Translations under genes and position numbers: made by a program
Part shown: piece after piece, positions 6,629-14,400 of the stretch
Position numbering within the stretch: position 1 is the first letter of the stretch
Layout: the number at the start of each line of letters is the position of its first letter
NCBI GenBank assembly: GCA_946887345.1
Contig: CAMPKR010000009.1
Coordinates: 1-17,719, forward strand
Length of the DNA: 17,719 nt
Reading direction: 5' to 3'
Source of the DNA: an uncultured Bacteroidota bacterium
Lineage (GTDB): Bacteria; Bacteroidota; Bacteroidia; Chitinophagales; Chitinophagaceae
The notes under the pieces: generated by a model
Database searches by the model: none
Told to the model about the DNA's origin: nothing
The model's input: only the letters and a program-made list of their open reading frames with translations

Positions 6629-7292
6629 TAAAACACTCAAAATATTTATACTATCCCTGGCCGTTGCTTTTACTGCACAGGCACAGAATATGAAACTTGC
6701 CCTGCTGGTATATAGCGGTGGCGGCGATTGGTATGCAAATCCTACAGCACTTAAAAATCTCGCCCAGTATTGCAACCAGCAGCTACGGACAAATTTCGAT
6801 ACACGCGAGGCACAAGTGGATGCCGCCAGCCCGGAGATATTCAATTATCCTTTCGTTCACATGACGGGTCATGGCCGCTGGGCGCCCACTGATGAAGAAG
6901 CACAAAACCTCCGCAGGTATATGGAGTCAGGTGGTTTTTTGCACATAGACGACAACTACGGTCTCGATGAATTTGTTCGCCCTGCACTGAAGAGAATTTT
7001 TCCTGAATTGACCTTGGTCGAGTTACCATTTTCTCATCCCATCTACCACCAGAAGTTTAATTTCTCCAATGGCCTGCCCAAGATTCACGAGCACGATGAA
7101 AAACCACCTAAAGGTTATGGCCTGATCTATAAAGGACGACTCGTATGTTTCTATTCTTTTGAAACCGATCTCGGTGACGGTTGGGAAGATCCCGAAGTGC
7201 ATAAAGAAGACCCGGACAAGCACCTTAAAGCGTTGCAGATGGGTGCCAACCTGGTGCAGTATGTCTTTAATGGCAACCCGATGGTGAACTAA
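6621..7292 (+). CDS. Secreted DUF4159 domain protein
   Basis: The 223-residue protein starts with a signal peptide (residues 1-22, cleavage near AQAQ), so it is exported to the periplasm or beyond. The rest matches the pattern I know for DUF4159: SGGGDWY (32-38), FVHMTGHG (78-85), SGGFLHIDDNYG (103-114), ELPFSHPIYH (134-143) and GRLVCFYSFETDLGDGWED (172-190). DUF4159 is thought to have a class I glutamine amidotransferase-like fold, and the domain also occurs as part of larger membrane proteins. No biochemical function is established. The ATG overlaps the end of rsmE by 8 nt, so it is probably translated from the sigma factor-rsmE message. At its 3' end the TAA overlaps the stop of the convergent glycosyltransferase gene. 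Confidence 0.85.
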   Translation: MISKTLKIFILSLAVAFTAQAQNMKLALLVYSGGGDWYANPTALKNLAQYCNQQLRTNFDTREAQVDAASPEIFNYPFVHMTGHGRWAPTDEEAQNLRRYMESGGFLHIDDNYGLDEFVRPALKRIFPELTLVELPFSHPIYHQKFNFSNGLPKIHEHDEKPPKGYGLIYKGRLVCFYSFETDLGDGWEDPEVHKEDPDKHLKALQMGANLVQYVFNGNPMVN

Positions 7293-8425
7293 GCTCCTTG
7301 TACCAGAGACACTGCCTTCTCAGCGATGTTTCCCCAATAGTAAGTTTCATAAAACTCCTCAGGTATATCTGTCGCTGTTGACATTGCTTTCTCTATGTCC
7401 GCACAGAAGCTGTCCCAATCATTGTCTTCGGAGATCAACAGGTTATTCCCGCAGATGGAAGGCAATATGCCGGCTGCTCCGCTCCTGCTACTGATGACCA
7501 TTTTGTTGTAGCCCAGGGCTTCTACAGCTTTGGTCTTTACACCGCCGCCTTTCATCACAGGGTTCACCATTATGTCGCAGGCATTAAGGAAATCACTCAG
7601 GTCCGGTATAAATCCTACGTACTGAATGTCCGTGCTTGCGTTTATTTGTTGTTGCAGGTTATAATTCAGCCCCTTGCCGCCTATCAGTATTTGGTAGTTA
7701 CTGGCACTCTTTCTCAGTCGCGGAGCTATTTCATTTATGAGGTAAGCAACAGCTTCTTCATTCGGTTTATATTCCAATGCCCCGAGAAAATAGATCCATT
7801 TTTTATTGGCATCTATTCTCCAGAGTTCAGAAAGTTGCTTCCTCGCTTCCTCTTTTCCCGATGGCCTTCCTTGCAGTACAGTACCGAAAGGCAGGAAATG
7901 ACACTTGGCAGCATTTATATAAAAATTCTGTTGAGCCCAGCTGGAGTCTTCCTCTGTCAGGAAAAATATGCCGTCAGCCTTTTGCATAGCCCATTGCTCA
8001 TACCTTGCCAATGCTCTCCACCAGGGTTTGCCAAGGCTTCTGAATCTCTCCGACTCTATATTGTGGCTGCGCAGGTACCAGGGCAATCCCAGCTTGTTGG
8101 CCAGTGCATTAGCTGAAATGGCCATGTAAGGGTGCTCGCATATAATACTTTGTACATCGTATTTGAGGGCAATTCCCTTCAGGGTGCGTTGATAAGCAAA
8201 AGGTAGATAACGCGCAGGGTTGGTGGCAAAATAGCGGTGCATATCAAAAGCATAGGCATCGCTGTTGTCGTTATCCCTTGTACTTACAATATGGTCGGGG
8301 CAAAGCTTGCCTATATGATGATGCAGCTGCAAAATGGCTGCATGCCCACCCCCCGTGGCCGGTAAAATGCGGTAAGGAGCAAGAGTGAGTATACTGCAAT
8401 TATCGGTAGGCTGCATAGCGGTCAT
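7289..8425 (-). CDS. Glycosyltransferase, GT4-like (GT-B fold)
   Basis: The 378-residue protein shows the two Rossmann-like halves of a GT-B glycosyltransferase. The N-terminal acceptor half includes TGGGHAA (24-30), ICEHPYMAI (95-103) and YLRSHNIESERF (117-128), the last common in GT4 enzymes of polysaccharide synthesis. The C-terminal donor half has IYFLGALEYKPNEEAV (211-226), QILIGG (245-250) and VNPVMKGGGVKTKAVEALG (287-305), where E302 corresponds to the donor-binding glutamate of the EX7E-type motif. It has no signal peptide or membrane helix, so it should be cytosolic, transferring a nucleotide-sugar residue to a cell-surface glycan or lipid; donor and acceptor cannot be told. A second in-frame ATG lies 9 nt inside the chosen start; neither has a ribosome site. 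It is transcribed divergently from the phosphatase gene. Confidence 0.88.
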   Translation of the reverse strand: MTAMQPTDNCSILTLAPYRILPATGGGHAAILQLHHHIGKLCPDHIVSTRDNDNSDAYAFDMHRYFATNPARYLPFAYQRTLKGIALKYDVQSIICEHPYMAISANALANKLGLPWYLRSHNIESERFRSLGKPWWRALARYEQWAMQKADGIFFLTEEDSSWAQQNFYINAAKCHFLPFGTVLQGRPSGKEEARKQLSELWRIDANKKWIYFLGALEYKPNEEAVAYLINEIAPRLRKSASNYQILIGGKGLNYNLQQQINASTDIQYVGFIPDLSDFLNACDIMVNPVMKGGGVKTKAVEALGYNKMVISSRSGAAGILPSICGNNLLISEDNDWDSFCADIEKAMSTATDIPEEFYETYYWGNIAEKAVSLVQGA

Positions 8426-8463
8426 AAAAATAAACGTTTTTAATCATCTCAGATGTTATCCGA

Positions 8464-8495
8464 TTTGAAAAAAGCACCTAAATCAGATAGTTTTG
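8464..8495 (+). promoter_or_regulatory. Bacteroidota-type promoter (TTTG-N20-TAGTTTTG)
   Basis: TTTG (8464-8467) and TAGTTTTG (8488-8495) match the -33 TTTG and -7 TAnnTTTG boxes of the primary sigma factor in Bacteroidota, with a 20-bp spacer in the accepted range. Transcription would start a few bases after the -7 box, near 8500, leaving only about ten bases before the ATG at 8511. It should drive the phosphatase and hisS. Confidence 0.75.
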
Positions 8496-8510
8496 CGTCC
8501 GTATACAGAT

Positions 8511-8966
8511 ATGAAGATATTAATGGTTTGCCTGGGCAATATTTGTCGCTCGCCGATAGCGGAAGGGGTGCTGAGACACAAGATAGCACAGCACGGCCTG
8601 GACTGGGAGGTCGCATCTGCGGGCACCTATTCCTATCATATAGGTGCGCCGCCGCATAAGCATTCACAAAAAGTATGCAAGCTCAATGGTGTCGATATAT
8701 CTTCACAGCGCGCTCGCAAGTTCACCGCCGCCGATTTTGAACGTTACGACAAGATATATGCAATGGCGGGCGATGTATACGAGGAGATTTTACAGATTGC
8801 AGGTAGCAAAGTGATAAAGTCAAAGCTTGACTTCTTTCTGAACGAACTCGAATCCGGATGTGATGGCTCAGTTCCGGACCCCTGGTATGGCGAAGAAGAA
8901 GGGTATGCACCTGTTTATGAGTTAATAGAAAAGGCCTGTGAGGCAATTATAAAAAAGTACAAATAG
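8511..8966 (+). CDS. Low-molecular-weight protein tyrosine phosphatase
   Basis: The enzyme removes phosphate from phosphotyrosine through a cysteine-phosphate intermediate in the cytosol. From the ATG at 8511 the protein has 151 residues, the usual size. The P-loop VCLGNICRSP comes at once, with nucleophile Cys7 and Arg13 in the C-X5-R-S signature. The general acid lies in the loop SVPDPWYG (120-127), Asp123, with the aromatic neighbours typical of the family. A TTG start at 8493 would add six residues but lies inside the promoter's -7 box, so it cannot be on the message. hisS begins 3 nt after the stop, so the two are coupled. In many bacteria such phosphatases act on tyrosine kinases of polysaccharide export (Wzb/Wzc type). 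A glycosyltransferase gene is next door, but no kinase gene is in the window, so the target is unknown. Confidence 0.93.
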   Translation: MKILMVCLGNICRSPIAEGVLRHKIAQHGLDWEVASAGTYSYHIGAPPHKHSQKVCKLNGVDISSQRARKFTAADFERYDKIYAMAGDVYEEILQIAGSKVIKSKLDFFLNELESGCDGSVPDPWYGEEEGYAPVYELIEKACEAIIKKYK

Positions 8967-8969
8967 GTT

Positions 8970-10367
8970 ATGTCTAAACCATCTATACCACAGGGTACGC
9001 GCGATTTCTCTCCTGCTGAAGTGAGGAAACGTCAATATATCTTCAATATACTGAAGAATATCTTTGAGCAATATGGTTTTCAGCCACTGGAAACTCCTGC
9101 CATGGAAAACCTCGTAACGCTCACAGGTAAGTACGGGGAAGAGGGGGACAGGCTGATATTTAAGATACTGAATAACGGCTTACACGAGAAAAAGGAACAG
9201 GATAAAGAAAAACTGAATGCAGAGTGGACGAGGATACTGGAAAAGCCATTGTCATCTCCTGTTGTTACAGAGCGCGCTCTGCGTTACGATCTTACTATAC
9301 CTTTTGCTCGTTATGTGGTAATGCACCAAAACGATCTGGTTTTCCCTTTCCGTCGTTACCAGATGCAGCCGGTATGGCGCGCCGATCGTCCGCAGAAAGG
9401 CCGCTATCGCGAGTTCTGGCAGTGTGACGCCGATGTTGTTGGTAGCACATCATTGATCAACGAGGCCGAACTGCTTTGCATTTACCAGGCAGCCTTTCAC
9501 CAAATGAACTTGCCGCAGGTAACTATTAAGATCAACTCGCGCAAATTGCTGGCAGGCCTTGCGGAGATAAGCGGCAATGCTGATCTGATGATGGATATTA
9601 CTATCGCTCTCGACAAGTTGGATAAGATAGGCTGGGATTCAGTAGCTAAAGAACTGGAGCAACGTGGCGTTAATGCAGAAGGCATCTCTAACATTCAGCG
9701 TATCATCAGTGTTTCCGGCAGCAATGAAGAAAAACTTGCAGCTCTAACAACGATCATGAAAGATAGCAGCATTGGTCTGCAAGGGATCGGCGAACTGAGG
9801 CAGACGCTGAAATATCATTCTATTCTGGATAGTAAAGACTGGAATTCTAATGTCATAGTCGACATCAGCCTTGCTCGTGGTCTCAATTACTATACGGGAG
9901 TAATAGTCGAAGTGACAACCGATGCGGTAAAGATGGGTAGCATTGGTGGCGGTGGTCGTTATGACGATTTGACTGGCCTCTTCGGCTTAAAGGGCCTTTC
10001 GGGTGTGGGCGTGTCCTTTGGCATAGACAGGATATATGACGTCCTTGATGAGCTAGACCTATTCCCGGCTGAACTTTCTGTCGCAACTCAATTAATGATT
10101 CTGAATTTCGGTGGCGATAATGAAACTTACGCTTTGCAGGTACTGCAGCAGTTTAGGGACGCGGGTATTACTGCTGAGATCTATCCGGACGCTGCCAAGT
10201 TCGACAAGCAAATGAAATATGCCAACAAGCGCAATGTTTCCTTTGTTTTGATGGCGGGCGATGAAGAGCGGGAGAAGAATAGGTATAGCCTCAAAAATTT
10301 TAAAAGTGGCGAACAGCAAATGTTGTCATTGGCAGATTGTATCAATTATATCAGGAAGGATGCGTAG
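8970..10367 (+). CDS. hisS: Histidyl-tRNA synthetase HisRS
   Basis: HisRS activates histidine with ATP and charges tRNA-His; it is a cytosolic class IIa homodimer. The 465-residue protein shows QGTRDFSP (8-15) at the start, then the ERALRYDLTIPFARYV stretch (101-116). Motif 2 contains FRRYQMQPVWRADRPQKGR (127-145) and continues to EFWQCDADV. The histidine-specific loop is ARGLNYYTG (302-310), and motif 3 is SGVGVSFGIDRI (344-355), with the ATP-binding Arg. The region from about 370 is the anticodon-binding domain. It starts 3 nt after the phosphatase stop, with no promoter of its own visible, so it should be expressed from the promoter at 8464-8495. Length is slightly above the 420-430 residues of E. 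coli HisRS, partly from a charged insert near 70-95, as in many Bacteroidota. A bidirectional terminator follows. Confidence 0.98.
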   Translation: MSKPSIPQGTRDFSPAEVRKRQYIFNILKNIFEQYGFQPLETPAMENLVTLTGKYGEEGDRLIFKILNNGLHEKKEQDKEKLNAEWTRILEKPLSSPVVTERALRYDLTIPFARYVVMHQNDLVFPFRRYQMQPVWRADRPQKGRYREFWQCDADVVGSTSLINEAELLCIYQAAFHQMNLPQVTIKINSRKLLAGLAEISGNADLMMDITIALDKLDKIGWDSVAKELEQRGVNAEGISNIQRIISVSGSNEEKLAALTTIMKDSSIGLQGIGELRQTLKYHSILDSKDWNSNVIVDISLARGLNYYTGVIVEVTTDAVKMGSIGGGGRYDDLTGLFGLKGLSGVGVSFGIDRIYDVLDELDLFPAELSVATQLMILNFGGDNETYALQVLQQFRDAGITAEIYPDAAKFDKQMKYANKRNVSFVLMAGDEEREKNRYSLKNFKSGEQQMLSLADCINYIRKDA

Positions 10368-10413
10368 GCGCGACCGTTGTCGCTAAATACGATTACAGTG
10401 ATCGAGTATAAAC

Positions 10414-10442
10414 AAAATGGCCCCGAATTTCGGGGCCATTTT
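10414..10442. terminator. Bidirectional intrinsic terminator between hisS and the DUF6089-like gene
   Basis: AAAATGGCCCCG (10414-10425) and CGGGGCCATTTT (10431-10442) form a perfect 12-bp stem with a 5-nt loop. The A-T ends give a T run on either strand. It sits between two convergent genes, 46 bp after hisS and 17 bp past the minus-strand stop, so it can serve both. Confidence 0.88.
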
Positions 10443-10459
10443 CTATAAATGATCTCTAA

Positions 10460-11329
10460 TTAGTTATCTGAGAAAGGCTGGAAGCACTTAGTCTTAATAT
10501 ACTTAGGCAGGTTACCGAACGACTTCAGGTAAATGCCAACTGATACACTACCAAACCAATACCAGTCATTGGCACGGCTATCGCCTCTTTGGTACTGGTA
10601 GTTAGGATTGTAGTTAGGATCAGCACCGACTACTGTATTACCCCTGTATGCCATTTGTACAGCTTGCTTGCTCCTGTAGGCCATCAGCGTATCCATATTC
10701 ACATAAGATTTACTTACGTCGTCTATGTAGTCAGTATTAGTATAGCGGAAACCAAGCTCCGTGGTAAGAGTAAGCGTTCTGCCCAGGAAGAATTTCATAC
10801 CTCCACCTATCGGGAAAGCCGCATTGATCACACTATATTCCTTCCTGTCGGGATAAACCGGGATGCCTTGTCCTTCAGTACTAAGTGGCCTCAGGTAAAC
10901 TTTCTCACCCCTAAGCCCATCGGTATACGGATTGGAATAGAATACTGAAACACCTGCAAACACATAAGGGGTCACGCGGCTTTTGCGGTCCAGATCTATC
11001 GGCCAGATGTTCACTTCCAGTCCGGCATGCATTTCAAAAATTCGGGTTGAAAACCTCAGGTTTCGCTGCCTTTTCACGGGTACTTCCGATAGGCTGTCAG
11101 CAGCGGTCAGGTTGGTATAGTTTGCTCCCAGGCGTATACCCACGCGAGGGCTCATAAAATACTTATAAAAAAGCCCTCCCATTGGCTTATAGCCGTAGTT
11201 GGGGAACATTTTATCTTGTAGGTCGCCATAATAGTTAGCTACCCCCACCGTCAGACCCGCCTCATGGTGAGCCTGCCCTTGTACCAATAGTGGAAGCAGC
11301 AATGCAATAGAAAATATAAAACGTTTCAA
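10460..11329 (-). CDS. Outer-membrane beta-barrel protein, DUF6089-like
   Basis: I choose the TTG at 11329 as start. It gives a 289-residue protein opening with KRFIFSIALLLPLLVQGQ, a clean signal peptide cleaved near VQGQA. An ATG at 11425 would add 32 residues, but those codons translate the terminator hairpin of the gene upstream, so it is unlikely. The mature protein resembles DUF6089 barrels of Bacteroidota: GVANYYGDLQ near the N-terminus, VGIRLGANYTNLTAADS, an RNLRF box, TPYVFAGVSVFYSNP, PLSTEGQG and GGGMKFFLGRTLTLTTELGFRYT. These alternating hydrophobic strands and aromatic girdles fit a small outer-membrane barrel. DUF6089 proteins have no firmly known function. It lies after the PorV/PorU2-like pair on the same strand but is separated from it by a terminator and has a candidate promoter of its own. 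Confidence 0.83.
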   Translation of the reverse strand: MKRFIFSIALLLPLLVQGQAHHEAGLTVGVANYYGDLQDKMFPNYGYKPMGGLFYKYFMSPRVGIRLGANYTNLTAADSLSEVPVKRQRNLRFSTRIFEMHAGLEVNIWPIDLDRKSRVTPYVFAGVSVFYSNPYTDGLRGEKVYLRPLSTEGQGIPVYPDRKEYSVINAAFPIGGGMKFFLGRTLTLTTELGFRYTNTDYIDDVSKSYVNMDTLMAYRSKQAVQMAYRGNTVVGADPNYNPNYQYQRGDSRANDWYWFGSVSVGIYLKSFGNLPKYIKTKCFQPFSDN

Positions 11330-11359
11330 TGGCTTATATTTATGATAAAGATGAATACC

Positions 11360-11389
11360 GAAAGATAAAACCTTTTTCTTAAAAACAAA
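11360..11389 (-). promoter_or_regulatory. Candidate Bacteroidota promoter for the DUF6089-like gene
   Basis: Read on the minus strand, TTTG (11389-11386) is followed after 18 bp by TATCTTTC (11367-11360), one base off TAnnTTTG. A start site near 11352 would give a leader of about 25 nt before the TTG at 11329. The -33 box lies inside the T-rich tail of the upstream terminator, so terminator and promoter are merged. Confidence 0.5.
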
Positions 11390-11414
11390 AGCCGCATCGT
11401 TAGATGCGGCTTTT
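11387..11414. terminator. Intrinsic terminator after the PorU2-like gene
   Basis: AAAAGCCGCATC (11387-11398) and GATGCGGCTTTT (11403-11414) make a perfect 12-bp stem with a GTTA loop. On the minus strand the hairpin is followed by TTTTGTTTTTAAG and lies 19 bp past the stop at 11434, so it should end the PorV/PorU2-like transcript. Six T on the other side allow some bidirectional action. Confidence 0.88.
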
Positions 11415-11433
11415 TTATCATACATATTTCAGT

Positions 11434-14400
11434 CTATCGCATTATATACATTTTTCCATAGCCCTTCCGGTTGAACTTGTCAATTCCTTCATTGGCCCTG
11501 TGTTCTATATCCTGTCCGTTTATCGCGGTTACTACGCGATAGAGGTACACACCGTTACCAAGCATCTGGCCATATTGGTCCTTACCATCCCATTTGTACT
11601 CGGTTATGTTACGTCCTACATGCAATGGTCCTAGTTCGGCCCTGGTTATTTCCCTCACCACCTTACCCGTCACACTCAGTACCTGTATCTTGAATTGTGA
11701 AGGTATCTGCGAACCTGTCAGGGTAAAGCAGAAGGCTGTAGAGGTAGAGAACGGATTCGGGTAGTTCAGCACGTTCGTGATAGTCGACTTGTTGATCACC
11801 TCGAACTGTACTTTGTAATCCGTAGCACCACTCTTGTTGCCCGACTGGTCTTCACCATTCACTGCCAGTTCATATATGCCATCATTCAGGAAAGTTGGTT
11901 TGTATTCCACCACTGCCTCATTCTTTTCAGTGTTTGCCGCAGGGATGAACTTAGTTAGAGTACCATCGAATACCAGTTTTTCAGCAGGTGTTCCTTGGTT
12001 AGGGTTATCAACCGGACCTACGTAACGGATAAATACATCCAGGTCGCTCGTATCATCAAGCATCAGGAACTTGTTCTCATCCTTCAGCAATATTTTGATA
12101 AATGGCTTGGCCGATACAATGTCCTTATCCAGTATGTGTATACCATCAAATGTCACGTCTATAAGCGGATTGAGCTTGTCGCTAAACACTCTGAACGGTA
12201 GATAGCCGAGGTTGTTTGGGTGATATTGCTCCACCTGGTCGTCATCTGGGTTAGCTTCAATGAACAGGTAGTTAGCTCCCGGGTAAGAACTAGGGTCAAA
12301 TTTCACAGAAGCATGTAATGTATCATTGCCGTTCAGTTTCTTATAGCGGGCGCTACCCAGGTTGTGTGCTACTCCGTTCGCATCTATCACCTTATATTTC
12401 ACCAGCATGCTGTCCATTGGCAAACCGGCCAGTTCCTCAATGCCCAGTTGCAGTTCTGCCGTTTGCCCAACGCTCAGGCTATCGTTGAAGCTGAAATGGG
12501 CAATCGGATTTAGCGCTGCTTCCGGTACCGGCACATAATGCACCCTCCAGTAGTTCAGTTGCGCGCTCGTATAGGTAGCAGTATCCTTGCTATACCATTC
12601 CAGTCGCAGGCGGGGGAACATGTTTGCACTGAGACCTGCAAGGCTGGTATCGAGGTTCATGGTATTGAACAGTTCTGTTTCCACGTTATTAGCACCTAGG
12701 CCTATCACTTTTACGTACAGGCTGTCATTTTGCAGCAGGTTATCATGCGCAGATGCACGCCATTTCAGTTCCTGCCATTCTTTCGCCGGGCCCACAGTTT
12801 TGCTGATTAATGAGCCTTTGTTTCCGCGCGATGGTATCACAAAATCAGCGTCTATTTTGTCAGTTGCCCCTGCGGTGATCTTTTGCGTTATAGGAAAGCT
12901 ATTGTCATTCTTCTTGCACATGAAGATGAAAGCACGCTTTTGGGTGAACGAGTCTATCAGCGAAAAGCCCATTCCCTTCAGCCTGTTATACAGGTTGTTG
13001 TTACCCCCGGCGTCTCCCATCCAGTCGTTTACAAACGATGGGACATACGCAGGGTCATATATCATGTTCCTTATTAGTACGTAGTGGCCGTCTGGTATTG
13101 TTCCCAGGAAGTTGGCAGCGTTATTTCTGCCGTTGTAATCATTCACGCCAAATTCAAATATTTCTGAATTCCTTGTGCCCAGGCAGTGACCATAAGAACC
13201 GCCCTGGCCACCTGCAGGGTTTTGCCACCTTTGCGCGGTAAGCGGATCCAATACCATTATTTGTATTGTGCCTACATACGGTGGACAACCTGAACGCTGT
13301 ATATCTACGTCGTTCATCATGATCTTGATATCATTTACCTGGTCACCGGGGTAGAATACCTTGTTGTTGCAGAACAATTGATTATTCATGATCGCAAAAT
13401 CAAAACGCCTGTTGCTGCTGTCTAGGCTGAGTGCAGTGAACTTATCTTTCTTGTACTGGTAGTAATGTGATTGGTTCCATCCCGATTTCGACGGCAGGTA
13501 TATGAACGACGTATTTGTCCATATAGGAGTAGTATTGTTGCCACTATCAAGCGCAGTGCGCCAGTAATACACTACGCTGTCCTGGTAAGTCATGCTTGGC
13601 TGCCATTTTATCACACCGCCGATGCTCGTCGTATTGTGCTGTTGGCGTAGCGGACTGTTGAACTTTTCAGTGGTGTCTATTTCTATCTTGTAGTTGGCAT
13701 CGGGTCTGAAAGGATTCAGTGTTGAAGCCTTCAGGGTCACACCCTGCTGACCTACTATGGCAAACTCATGAGGATATATCGGTATCAGCCTGTCTGAATA
13801 TATGAACAGGTTAAAGATGCCGCCATTGTTAGTCTCAGAGTTTTCATCATACTTATTTTCAGGATCAATAGTAACCCGGTATTTATTCAGACCTATGTCA
13901 AAGCCTTTGTCAATTGCAATATTTACATAAAGGTCTTTTTGGTTAAACAGGTTCACCATAGGATACACACCTACAAGGTCGGTAACGCCTTGCGGATTGG
14001 TATGCTCTATTTTTACCATCACCGTGTCACTTACAGTAGCGCTCGTATCGGTCGAAGCCTTGCCCAGGTTAAACGCCGTTATATTCAGCTGAAACGAATC
14101 CAGCGATGTAGTAACAGTTCCCGGTGTGCTCGTTATCGATCCGTCTGATACGTGATAGTCTGGTTTCGGTATAGAGTATACTTTTGTTGCTGGGTCACCC
14201 AGTAGTATGAAGCTTTCTATCTCCGTAAAGTAGAAGCTGGTAGGGTCTTGTATGTTGTAGCCCAGTAGTGTGCTGTCATAAGCATAGTTATAGTGGCCAC
14301 CCAGTGTATTAATGTAGTTGTTCTTTGATATGCTGCCGTAGAATCTTTGCAGGTATGGTTCGTGGAAGCTGGTATATCCCAGGTTATCCTGCGCTATTAC

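Noticed and set aside
8493..8510. TTG start of the phosphatase
   Set aside because: It lies within the -7 promoter box; the family normally starts a few residues before the P-loop, as at 8511.
11330..11425. ATG start of the DUF6089-like gene at 11425
   Set aside because: The added residues are a translation of the terminator hairpin and mask the signal peptide.
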